Below, in pieces: positions 42,513-50,455 of a stretch of 64,000 bases of DNA. Positions within the stretch are counted from its first letter, which is position 1. Each line of letters opens with the position of its first letter. The translations under genes and the position numbers were made by a program. Under the pieces are notes generated by a model. That model ran no database searches. It was not told the origin of the DNA and saw only the letters and a list, made by a program, of their open reading frames with translations. Source of the DNA: Streptomyces sp. CMB-StM0423 (lineage in GTDB: Bacteria > Actinomycetota > Actinomycetes > Streptomycetales > Streptomycetaceae); the NCBI RefSeq assembly GCF_002847285.1, contig NZ_CP025407.1:4682501-4746500 (forward strand). The letters are read 5' to 3'.

Positions 42513-44186
42513 TCAGCTCCCGCCCCGCGCACCCCCCGCCGGGCGGGCCCGCTTGAGGATCGCCTCCGTGTCCACCCCCGGCGGCAGCGTGCCGAACGCC
42601 AGGCCGCCGTCGCCGGCGAGGCGGCTCGCGCAGAAGGCGTCCGCCACCGCCGCGTCGCCGTGCCGGTGCAGCAGCGCGCCCTGGAGCACCAGTGCCATCG
42701 ACTCGACCACGCGCCGCGCCCGGTACTCCACCGCCGTCACGTCCGCCAGATCCTTGCGCAGCCGCCCGATCGCCGCGTCGAGCCGCGCGTCGGCGCCGGC
42801 GGCGGCGCCGACCTCGGCGAAGAACGCCGTCACCGTCTCCGGCCTGCGGGCCATCGCGCGCAGCGCGTCGAGCGCGGCGACGTTGCCCGAGCCCTCCCAG
42901 ATCGACGGCAGCGGCGCCTCCCGGTAGAGCCGCGGCATGCCGGACTCCTCGACGTACCCGTTGCCGCCCAGGCACTCCAGCGCCTCGGCGGCGTGCGCGG
43001 GACCGCGCTTGCACACCCAGTACTTGGTCACCGCGAGCCCGATCCGCCGGAACAGCGCCTCCTGTTCGCCGTCCGGCCCGTCAGTGGTACCGGTCTCCCC
43101 GCGGTCGACGGCGCCGGCCAGCCGCATGCTCGCCACGGTCGCCGCCTCGGCCTCCACGGCGAGGTCGGCGAGCACGTTCGCCATCAGCGGCTGGTCCGCG
43201 AGCCGCGCGCCGAACGCCCGCCTGTGCTCGGCGTGGTGCAGCGCCTGCACGACGCCGAGGCGCATGCCGCCCGCGGTGGCGAGGGCGCAGTCGAGCCGCG
43301 TCATGTTGACCATCTTGATGATGGTCTTCACGCCCGCCCCTTCCTCGCCGACGAGATGGCCGACCGCCCCTTCGTACTCGATCTCGGCGGAGGCGTTGGA
43401 GCGGTTGCCGAGCTTGTCCTTGAGGCGCATGAGGCGGATGGCGTTGCGGGTGCCGTCCGGCAGCATGCGCGGGACGAGGAAGCAGGACAGCCCGCCGGGC
43501 GCCTGCGCGAGGGTGAGGAAGACGTCGGACATGGGCGCGGAGGTGAACCACTTGTGGCCGGTGAGCGCGTAGATCCCGTCGCCGTCGCCGGTGGGTGCGG
43601 CGCGGGTGGTGTTGGCGCGTACGTCGGAGCCGCCCTGCTTCTCCGTCATCGACATGCCCGCGATGAGGCCGGACTTGGTGGCGGGCGGGCGAAGGCCGAA
43701 GTCGTACGCGGCGGAGGTCAGCAGGGGCTCGTACGCGGCGGCGAGGTCCGGCGAGGTGCGCAGGGCGGGGACGGCGGCGTACGTCATGGAGACGGGGCAC
43801 AGGTGACCGGCGTCGGTCTGGCCCCAGACGAAGAGCTTCGCGGCGCGCGCGACGTGCGCGCCGGGGGTGCGCTCCCGCCAGGGCGCGGCGTGCAGTCCGT
43901 GTCCGACGGCGGTACGCATCAGGTCGTGCCAGTGCGGATGGAAGTCGACCTCGTCGACGCGGTGCCCGTAGCGGTCGTGGGTACGCAGTACGGGCGGCTG
44001 CTCCTCGACGCTGCGGGCCCACTCCTGGGCCTGCGCACCGCCGGCGAGGAGCCCGAGTTCGCGCACCTCGTCCTCGGCCCAGCCGGCGCCGTGGGCGCGG
44101 AGGGACTCCAGGAGGGCGGGGTAGGCGGAGACGTCGTAGGAGGTGAGGGGCGGGGGCTGGTTGGTGACCTCATGGGTGGTCGGCAC
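42513..44186 (-). CDS. AidB-like acyl-CoA dehydrogenase
   Basis: A 557-residue acyl-CoA dehydrogenase-fold flavoprotein of the AidB type (longer than ordinary ~390-residue members). It has SMTEKQGGSDVRANTTRA, KWFTSAPMSDVF and the C-terminal ECLGGNGYVEESGMPRLYRE with SIWEGSGNV. E. coli AidB binds DNA and is induced by alkylation, though its reaction is not settled. It starts with GTG and overlaps the upstream TetR gene by 17 bases, forming one operon. Confidence 0.9.
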   Translation of the reverse strand: MPTTHEVTNQPPPLTSYDVSAYPALLESLRAHGAGWAEDEVRELGLLAGGAQAQEWARSVEEQPPVLRTHDRYGHRVDEVDFHPHWHDLMRTAVGHGLHAAPWRERTPGAHVARAAKLFVWGQTDAGHLCPVSMTYAAVPALRTSPDLAAAYEPLLTSAAYDFGLRPPATKSGLIAGMSMTEKQGGSDVRANTTRAAPTGDGDGIYALTGHKWFTSAPMSDVFLTLAQAPGGLSCFLVPRMLPDGTRNAIRLMRLKDKLGNRSNASAEIEYEGAVGHLVGEEGAGVKTIIKMVNMTRLDCALATAGGMRLGVVQALHHAEHRRAFGARLADQPLMANVLADLAVEAEAATVASMRLAGAVDRGETGTTDGPDGEQEALFRRIGLAVTKYWVCKRGPAHAAEALECLGGNGYVEESGMPRLYREAPLPSIWEGSGNVAALDALRAMARRPETVTAFFAEVGAAAGADARLDAAIGRLRKDLADVTAVEYRARRVVESMALVLQGALLHRHGDAAVADAFCASRLAGDGGLAFGTLPPGVDTEAILKRARPAGGARGGS

Positions 44187-44811
44187 GGGGGACTCCCAGG
44201 GCTCGCAGGGTGAAGGCGACGAGGTGCGCGGGTGTGTGGGGCCCGGGGGCGTCCGGGCGGCCGTCCGCCTTGCTCACGGTGGCGCCGGACAGCGGCCCGA
44301 TGAGCGCTTCCGCGCACGCCCCGACGAGACCGGCGGCGGTCAGCAGCGGATCCTGCCGCGGCAGCCGCCCGCTGGCGGTGCCCTCGGCGATACGCGCCGC
44401 GAACACGTCGCGGAACGCCCGCCGGAAGACGAGGCGCTCGGCCTCGACGGCGGTGTCGACGGGCTCGGCGAGCAGCGCGTACGCCAGCCGCGGACTGGCC
44501 AGCGCCCGCCGCGCGAACGTCTCCACGGCGGCGGCGACCCCCTCCGCGGGGTCGCCGGGCTGCCGGGCCGCGGCGGAGACGGCGTCGACCTCGGCGGTGA
44601 CGACGCTGCGGAACAGCTCCACGGCGAGCACGGACTTGCTGGGGAAGTGCCGGTAGACGCTGCCGGTGGCGATACGCGCCCGCGCGGCGACGGCGGCGAC
44701 GGTGCACCCGGCGTACCCCTCGTCGGCGAGCAGCGCGCGGGCGGCGCCGAGGACGGCGTCCCGGCGGCCGTCCATCCGCGCCTGGACGGCGGGGGTGCGG
44801 CGGTAGGGCAT
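44170..44811 (-). CDS. TetR-family regulator upstream of the AidB gene
   Basis: A 213-residue TetR protein. Its helix-turn-helix is VAAVAARARIATGSVYRHFPSKS. It is the first gene of the TetR-AidB operon, so it most likely represses itself and AidB. A palindrome at 44821-44843 lies just before its start. Confidence 0.88.
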   Translation of the reverse strand: MPYRRTPAVQARMDGRRDAVLGAARALLADEGYAGCTVAAVAARARIATGSVYRHFPSKSVLAVELFRSVVTAEVDAVSAAARQPGDPAEGVAAAVETFARRALASPRLAYALLAEPVDTAVEAERLVFRRAFRDVFAARIAEGTASGRLPRQDPLLTAAGLVGACAEALIGPLSGATVSKADGRPDAPGPHTPAHLVAFTLRALGVPRADHP

Positions 44812-44820
44812 AGGAAGGAT

Positions 44821-44843
44821 TGAAGCAGTGATTCATGGCTTCA
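44821..44843. promoter_or_regulatory. Candidate operator TGAAGC-N11-GCTTCA
   Basis: A perfect six-base-arm inverted repeat starts nine bases before the TetR start codon. It is shared with the divergent GNAT gene region. Confidence 0.5.
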
Positions 44844-44890
44844 GCAAGGGCCGGGTGGCGATGTCAGTGGGGGGTGCGAGACTCGGCGGC

Positions 44891-45361
44891 ATGACGGAGA
44901 AAATCCTGCTGAGAGATGTGGTGGAGGAGGACCTGGAGGTCTTCTTCGCGCACGAGCACGACCCGGAGAACGTGCGCCGGTCCCACTTCCCGCCGCGCGA
45001 GCGGGAGCGCTTCATGACGCACTGGCGGGAACGGATCCTGGGGGATTCGACGGGCCTGGTGCAGACGGTGGAGGTAGACGGCAAGGTCGCGGGTGGTGTG
45101 CTGGCCTGGTGGGACGGCGACCGCCGGTTCCTGGGCTATGTCTTCGGCCGGGAGTTCTGGGGCCGCGGCATAGGCACCCGCGCGGTGGCCGCGTTCCTGG
45201 AACTGGAACCCAACCGCCCCCTGCACGCGGACCCGTACGTGGGCAACGAGGGCTCGGTGCGGCTGCTGAAGCGGCTGGGCTTCCAGCGAACGGGCTCGGA
45301 GTGGAACGGGGAGGACGAGCACGTGATGCTGGTCCTGGGCGGGCCGGATTCGCCGGCGTAA
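44891..45361 (+). CDS. GNAT-family N-acetyltransferase
   Basis: A 156-residue RimJ/RimL-like acetyltransferase. Acetyl-CoA site features are FGREFWGRGIGTRAVAAFL and ADPYVGNEGSVRLLKRLGF. Upstream in-frame ATGs at 44828 and 44861 are less likely because they overlap the operator region. The substrate (protein N-terminus, amino sugar or drug) is not indicated. Confidence 0.88.
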   Translation: MTEKILLRDVVEEDLEVFFAHEHDPENVRRSHFPPRERERFMTHWRERILGDSTGLVQTVEVDGKVAGGVLAWWDGDRRFLGYVFGREFWGRGIGTRAVAAFLELEPNRPLHADPYVGNEGSVRLLKRLGFQRTGSEWNGEDEHVMLVLGGPDSPA

Positions 45362-45448
45362 CCGTCTGCGGACGGGGGCGTTTGTGTGGTAGTTGAGGAG
45401 CGTCCCGTGGGTACGGTTCTGATGTCACCGCAGAGCTGGGAGTTCAGC

Positions 45449-46621
45449 ATGCCGAGCACCCCTGAAGATCACATCGGCGACCGACTAAAGGCGGTGCGAA
45501 AGCGCCGCGGGCTGACACAACGGGAACTGGCCGAGGCGTCCGGCGTCTCGCTGTCGCTCATCTCGAAACTGGAGCAGGGCGAACTCACCGACACGCGCAT
45601 GGAGTCCGCACATGCGCTGGCCCGCGCACTCCGCGTGCCGACGACCGCGCTCATCAAGCGGCCGGAGCCGGAGGCGGGCCCGGCGCCGGAGCCGTGGCGA
45701 CCACTGCAGAAGGCGGTACAGGACCCGCCCGCGGAGCTGGACGAGGCACCTACGGTCGAAGGCGTCGCGGCGCGCCTGCCGGAGGTGCGGGCCGCCTACT
45801 TCGGCAACCACATGGCGGAACTCGCCGGTCTGCTGGCGCCGCTGCTCCGGGATGCCGACGCACTCGACGATGCCCCGGAGGCCCGCGCGGTCCGCGCCCA
45901 ACTCCTGCAGATTGCGGGCAGCACGCTCACCCAGGTCCACCAGTACGACGCAGCCGAAACCGCGCTCTCCGGTGCCCTGGACGCCGCGACGGACCGGCTC
46001 CGCGCGGCTTCCGTCGTCACGACCTGGACGTGGCTGTTCATGCGCCAGGGGCGCCTCGCCGAGGCGCGCGACCTCGCAACACGGTGGGCCGATGACCTTG
46101 AGCCCCGCATGTCCCGCGCGACCCAGGAGGAACTGGCGGTATGGGGGTGGTTGCTTATGCAGGTGTCTGCCGCGGCGCTGCGGGACAACCGTGACGGTGA
46201 GGCCCAGGACGCAATGCGGCTGGCCCGTGCTGCGGCAGTGCTCACCGGCCGTGAGGTGCCGCGCGGAACGCCCGTATTGGCAACCTGGGGCCCGGTGACG
46301 GTCGCTTACAAGACGGCGGAGCGCGGCATCGTCAACGGCCGGCCCGACACCGTGTTGAAGACCGCCGAACGGCTGCACCGGAGCAGCCAGGCGGACAGCA
46401 CCGAGCACCACCGGCACCGGCTCGACGTAGCCCAGGCCCACCTGATGATGCGGCAGCACGACGAAGCGGTGAGTGTGCTGCAAGGCGTACGCGAACGGGC
46501 GCCGGAGTGGCTGGCGCAGCAGAAGTACGCCAGGGACATCATGGGCGACATGGTGGCCAAGAGGCGCACGTTGACGCCCGAGATGCGCGAGCTGGCCGAC
46601 GCGGTCAATCTGCCGCTCTGA
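45449..46621 (+). CDS. XRE-family helix-turn-helix protein with TPR-like C-terminal domain
   Basis: A 390-residue regulator with an N-terminal HTH (KRRGLTQRELAEASGVSLSLISKLEQG) and an all-helical C-terminal region of TPR-like repeats (about 100-375), a frequent streptomycete type. ATG 45449 follows GGAG; earlier in-frame starts at 45386 and 45422 are possible. GC at third positions is lower than in its neighbours. The two small genes that follow form a recurrent-looking accessory set. Confidence 0.85.
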   Translation: MPSTPEDHIGDRLKAVRKRRGLTQRELAEASGVSLSLISKLEQGELTDTRMESAHALARALRVPTTALIKRPEPEAGPAPEPWRPLQKAVQDPPAELDEAPTVEGVAARLPEVRAAYFGNHMAELAGLLAPLLRDADALDDAPEARAVRAQLLQIAGSTLTQVHQYDAAETALSGALDAATDRLRAASVVTTWTWLFMRQGRLAEARDLATRWADDLEPRMSRATQEELAVWGWLLMQVSAAALRDNRDGEAQDAMRLARAAAVLTGREVPRGTPVLATWGPVTVAYKTAERGIVNGRPDTVLKTAERLHRSSQADSTEHHRHRLDVAQAHLMMRQHDEAVSVLQGVRERAPEWLAQQKYARDIMGDMVAKRRTLTPEMRELADAVNLPL

Positions 46622-46730
46622 CCTGCACGTTGATACTCCACCCGGACGGTGGATCGGACTCCCATGGCGACCACGGCCATGACCGCCTTACGGTCGGTGA
46701 CGATCTGATCACCGACGACAGGTGAGCGTC

Positions 46731-47153
46731 ATGGAAATCCCCACCCCGGGCACATCCACCCGGCCCACACTCGCGTTCCTCTACGACCGGCACGCCACAC
46801 TCGCGACCGCCGCTCTGGACGAGCGCATAACGCGATGCCGCCGGTACGCCGTCGAGCGGGGCTGGGTGGTCGCCGGGGAGTGGGTCGACCGCGGGGATGC
46901 CGCGCTGACGAACTGGCCGCGGCCGCAGTGGGAGGCGATGACGTACGCCGTGCGGCAGGCCGCCGCCCGTGCCGTCTGCCTGGTGGACTCGTGGGACCGG
47001 ATCAGCCGGGACCGGGAGGGCAGCGCGATCCTGCGGCTGGCCGTCCACCAGGCCGGTGGGTACTGCATGACCACCGGCGGCGAGAACGACCTCGAACTCG
47101 GCCACGGGCGGATCACCGTGACCGCGCCGCTACCGCGAAGGGCGCGGCCATGA
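46731..47153 (+). CDS. Small protein resembling a serine-recombinase N-terminal fold
   Basis: A 140-residue protein. Its middle resembles the resolvase catalytic domain fold (ERITRCRRYAVERGWVVAGE, a helix before VDSWDRISRD). No clear catalytic Ser-Arg set and no DNA-binding part are present, so recombinase activity is doubtful. ATG 46731 has AGGTG upstream. It overlaps the next gene by four bases and follows the XRE gene after 109 bases. Confidence 0.6.
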   Translation: MEIPTPGTSTRPTLAFLYDRHATLATAALDERITRCRRYAVERGWVVAGEWVDRGDAALTNWPRPQWEAMTYAVRQAAARAVCLVDSWDRISRDREGSAILRLAVHQAGGYCMTTGGENDLELGHGRITVTAPLPRRARP

Positions 47154-47347
47154 GCGACGGTCCGTGGACGCGGATGGCGGATCCGGTTCAACTGCCCGAC
47201 GCCTGGCCGCTCGTGGAGCCCGAGCCCGTCGGCGGGTGCGGGCGGTGTGCGGAGCTGGCCGCGGGGCGGAGGGCCGCGCGGTCGGTGGGGGATCTGTCCG
47301 CCGTCAGCGACGCCAACGTCCTCATCCGCAGACACCCCGGGCACTGA
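47150..47347 (+). CDS. Small 65-residue protein with a CxxC pair
   Basis: Unknown function. Begins MSDGPWTRMADPVQLP and contains GGCGRCAELAAGRRAA, a possible metal-binding or redox CxxC. The ATG overlaps the preceding stop, so it is translated with the recombinase-like gene. Size and coupling suggest an accessory to the XRE regulator. Confidence 0.65.
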   Translation: MSDGPWTRMADPVQLPDAWPLVEPEPVGGCGRCAELAAGRRAARSVGDLSAVSDANVLIRRHPGH

Positions 47348-47447
47348 ACTCCCGCCCCCTGGCACCCGGTACTCGCGCCAGGGGGCGGGCCCCCCGGTCC
47401 GTCTCCCGCTAGGTTGGGCCGCACAGACGCGAAGGAGGCGACTCCTC

Positions 47448-48266
47448 ATGGACCACGATCCCCGTCCCGGGGTGGACACCGGTGTGGCGCACTCGGCTCG
47501 GGTGTGGAACTACCTTCTCGGTGGCAAGGACAATTACCCCGCCGACCGTGCCGCCGCCGATCAGTTCAAGGCCGTCTTTCCGCAGATCGTCGACATCGCC
47601 CGCGCCGACCGCGCGTTCCTCGGGCGCGCCGTGCGGTTCACGGCCGGGGAGGCGGGGGTGCGGCAGTTTCTCGACATCGGCACCGGGCTGCCGACGATGG
47701 ACAACACGCACGAGGTCGCGCAGCGCGTCGCGCCCGAGGCGCGCATCGTGTACGTGGACAACGACCGGCTGGTCCTCGCGCACGCCCGCGCTCTCCTCAC
47801 CAGCGCCCCCGAGGGCCGCTGCAGCTACATCGAGGCCGATCTGCGGCGGCCGGCGGACATCCTCGCCGGGGCGGCGAAGACGCTGGACTTCGAGGAGCCC
47901 GTCGCCGTCATGCTGCTGGGCATCCTGCACTTCGTGCGCGACTTCGACGAGGCGTACGGGATCGTCGCCCGGCTGCTCGACGCCGTGCCCTCCGGTAGTT
48001 TCCTGGTCGCGACGCACGCCACCATGGATCCCGCGCTCGCCGACGAGAGCGAACTGAAGGCCAACGCCGAGGCCCGGGAGGACTGGGACGAGCGGGCGGC
48101 GACTCCGCTGTTCCCGCGCGGTCCCGAGGAGTTCGGCCGCTTCTTCGACGGACTCGAACTCCAGGAGCCGGGACTGGTCTCCATGAGCCGCTGGCGCCCG
48201 GAGCCCACCGTGTTCGGCGAGCCCCCGAAGGTCCTGGGGCTGGCCGGAGTGGGGCGCAAACCGTAG
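47448..48266 (+). CDS. DUF574 SAM-dependent methyltransferase (copy 2)
   Basis: A 272-residue paralogue of the gene at 22874-23698. It has the same SARVWNYLLGGKDNYPADR and FLDIGTGLPTMDNTHEV motifs (SAM site). GAAGGAGG precedes ATG 47448. It ends 133 bases before the left end of element B. The methyl acceptor is unknown. Confidence 0.9.
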   Translation: MDHDPRPGVDTGVAHSARVWNYLLGGKDNYPADRAAADQFKAVFPQIVDIARADRAFLGRAVRFTAGEAGVRQFLDIGTGLPTMDNTHEVAQRVAPEARIVYVDNDRLVLAHARALLTSAPEGRCSYIEADLRRPADILAGAAKTLDFEEPVAVMLLGILHFVRDFDEAYGIVARLLDAVPSGSFLVATHATMDPALADESELKANAEAREDWDERAATPLFPRGPEEFGRFFDGLELQEPGLVSMSRWRPEPTVFGEPPKVLGLAGVGRKP

Positions 48267-48621
48267 CGCCGCGTGGGCCGAGGCCGCACGGAACGCGCGG
48301 GGGCTATGAGTCCTTGCGCGGAGGGCTGCCGTGGGTCGTGGAGGGCCCCGTTTCGCCGTCTCCCCGTACCCCCGTTTCGCCATCTCCCCTCCCGTACATC
48401 CCCTCACGCCCGCCCAAGGGTATGCGCCTGCTCTGACAGCGCGGGGGTAGTGGGGCGTTGAGCTGGTACGTCGTGTCTGTGCGGGCCGGGTGCGGGGGTA
48501 CGGTGCCGGGGTGGCGGTGGTGCGTGGGGTGGGCCGGTGTACGGGGGTGTTGGTGAGGGGAGTGGCCGTGTCGTAAAGGCTCCCCCCGGGCCACCCCGCT
48601 GTTGAGTGTGCGGGCCTGCGT

Positions 48622-48700
48622 CCGGTGTCAAGGGCGTCCCTTCCGCTTCGCTTCAGGGACGTCGCTTCGCGATGGGGCTTCGCCCCACCCCTGACACCGG
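48622..48700. repeat. 79-bp three-stem structured repeat, copy 2
   Basis: Same length and order of stems as the copy at 25235. It has a T-to-C change in the right outer arm that turns one A-T pair into a mismatch. Confidence 0.85.
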
Positions 48701-49055
48701 ACTCCGGCCCGAAAGACCGGCGGCTATGGGTGGCCCGGAGGGAGCGGGCACCCTAACACTGCGCTACGAAGGCGGAGCCCCGCGGACGGGGGCCGGGCCG
48801 CCGGGCGCCGGGCCCTCCCCGATCGCCGATGCCCCGGCCGACGTGGCCCGGCAACCGGAGGCGGGGCTGCGGTGTTCGCGGGTGCCCGCGGTGGACAGGG
48901 CTGGGCTGCCGGGAGTTGAGCCGGCCCGGATCGCGACGCCCCGGCAGACGGGGGCCGGAGTGCCGGAGGCGAGCCTGCCTGGATCGCCGACGCACCCACC
49001 CGGCCGTGGCCCGCCACTGACCACCCGGGCGGCGCGAAATGCGTACCGCGGAGAC

Positions 49056-49500
49056 GAACTCGCGGTAACCCATCCTTGAAATCGGCCTAAAACGCCCACC
49101 GAGTCCGACTTTCGCGCACCCGGGCACGCCAACGGTCGCCCAGGTCGCCACGCATGAACGCAACCGGGACGAACTCGCGATAGCCCGCTTCCACGAATCG
49201 ACTTAAATCGCCCATCGAGTCAGGCTTTCGCCCGTCCGTACGCACTCGCGGGATGCGGGCGGGTCGGTCGCGCCTCAGGCCACTCCAAACGGAGGAAACC
49301 GGGCCGAACTCGCGGTAACCCACGCCCAATACCAGCCCAAATCGCCCAGGGGGCCAGGCTTTCGCCCACCCAGGTGCACCCACTGGCCTTGAGGCGGGCC
49401 GCCGACACCCAAGGCGACTCCGAACGACCGCAACCGAGGCAAAGTCACGGCAATGGGCCCCGCGAAACGGAACAAATCACCCCCACGGTCCGACTTTCGC
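49056..49500 (-). repeat. Degenerate 115-135-bp tandem repeat inside element B, four units
   Basis: Marker GAACTCGCGGTAACC occurs at 49056, 49171 (variant) and 49306, with a decayed copy near 49441. Marker GACTTTCGC/GGCTTTCGC occurs at 49108, 49223, 49358 and 49492. Spacings are 115, 135 and 134. The orientation is opposite to the copies in element A. Translation gives a recurring GYREF motif in drifting frames, so it is not a gene. Confidence 0.75.
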
Positions 49501-49809
49501 CCACCCCTGCACGCGGCGGCGACGGCGACCTGACAGACCCCAGTTCCGTAGGCCCGCCCCACGTCCGCCGGGAACCTCGGCGATCGGGGAAGACCCGGCG
49601 TCCGGCGGCGCGGCCCCGGTCCGGCGGGGGCATCGGCGATCGGGCCCGGCCGTCTCCGTCTTCCCCCGTAGGCCGGGACCTCGGCGAGCGGGGAGGGCCC
49701 GGCGCCCGGTAGCCGCCGCCCCGTCGGCGGGGCACGGCATCCGTAGCGCAGGGTTAGGGTGCCCGCTCCCTCCGGGCCACCCATAGCCGCCGGTCTTTCG
49801 GGCCGGAGT

Positions 49810-49888
49810 CCGGTGTCAAGGGTGGGGCGAAGCCCCATCGCGAAGCGACGTCCCTGGAGCGAAGCGGAAGGGACGCCCTTGACACCGG
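49810..49888. repeat. 79-bp three-stem structured repeat, copy 3 (inverted)
   Basis: Inverted relative to copies 1 and 2. Outer and inner stems are intact; the visible change is in the loop of the first inner stem. Confidence 0.85.
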
Positions 49889-50161
49889 ACGCAGGCCCGC
49901 ACACTCAACAGCGGGGTGGCCCGGGGGGAGCCCCAGCGACACGGCCACTCCCCTCACCGACACCCCCGACACGGGCCCACCCCACGCACCACCGCCACCC
50001 CGACGCCGCACCCCCCGCACCCGGCCCCACCCCCACGACGTACCAGCTCAACGCCCCGCTACCCCCGCGCTGTCAGACCAGCCGCATACCCTTGGGCGGG
50101 CGTGAGGGGGGACGGACCGGGGCCTGTACAAACCGCACCAGCCTGCCGCCGATCCCCGCTC

Positions 50162-50383
50162 TTACGCCGCCCCCTTGCCGCCCCGGACGACGAGTGAGTC
50201 CAGCAGTTCGTGCGTCACCGCGGCGATCTCCTCCACCGCCTTGTCGAACGCCTCGGCGTTGTGCGGCGCGGGGTGGCGGAATCCGGAGATCTTCCGTACG
50301 TACTGCAGAGCCGCCGCCCGCATGTCGTCCTCGGTGACGGTGTCGGCGAACGGGGGGCGCAGGGTCTTGATGCTTCGGCACAT
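50162..50383 (-). CDS. DUF2277 family protein
   Basis: A 73-residue protein beginning MCRSIKTLRPPF and containing ALQYVRKISGFRHPAPHNAEAF (quoted here by its ends ALQYVRK and FRHPAPHN), typical of the small conserved DUF2277 family. Function unknown. ATG 50383 gives the family start. Confidence 0.85.
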   Translation of the reverse strand: MCRSIKTLRPPFADTVTEDDMRAAALQYVRKISGFRHPAPHNAEAFDKAVEEIAAVTHELLDSLVVRGGKGAA

Positions 50384-50455
50384 ATGTACGACGGTACGCC
50401 GTTCATGTGACATCCGGCCGGGGCCGCGACCGGGACCCGGACGAGGGCCGACGCC

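Larger units (their letters stand above)
48400..50109 (+). mobile_element. Transposase-less element B with 39-bp terminal inverted repeats and long inverted arms
   Basis: Ends 48400-48438 and 50071-50109 are inverted 39-base repeats with two mismatches, the same sequence as in element A. Here the inverted homology extends to about 400 bases on the left (48400-48805) and 370 on the right (49736-50109), each arm carrying the 79-bp structured motif. The centre holds four degenerate tandem repeats. No transposase or believable gene is seen anywhere inside. Confidence 0.72.

Noticed and set aside
46731..47153. Active site-specific recombinase
   Set aside because: Too short, with no clear catalytic serine/arginine set and no DNA-binding domain; kept only as recombinase-like.
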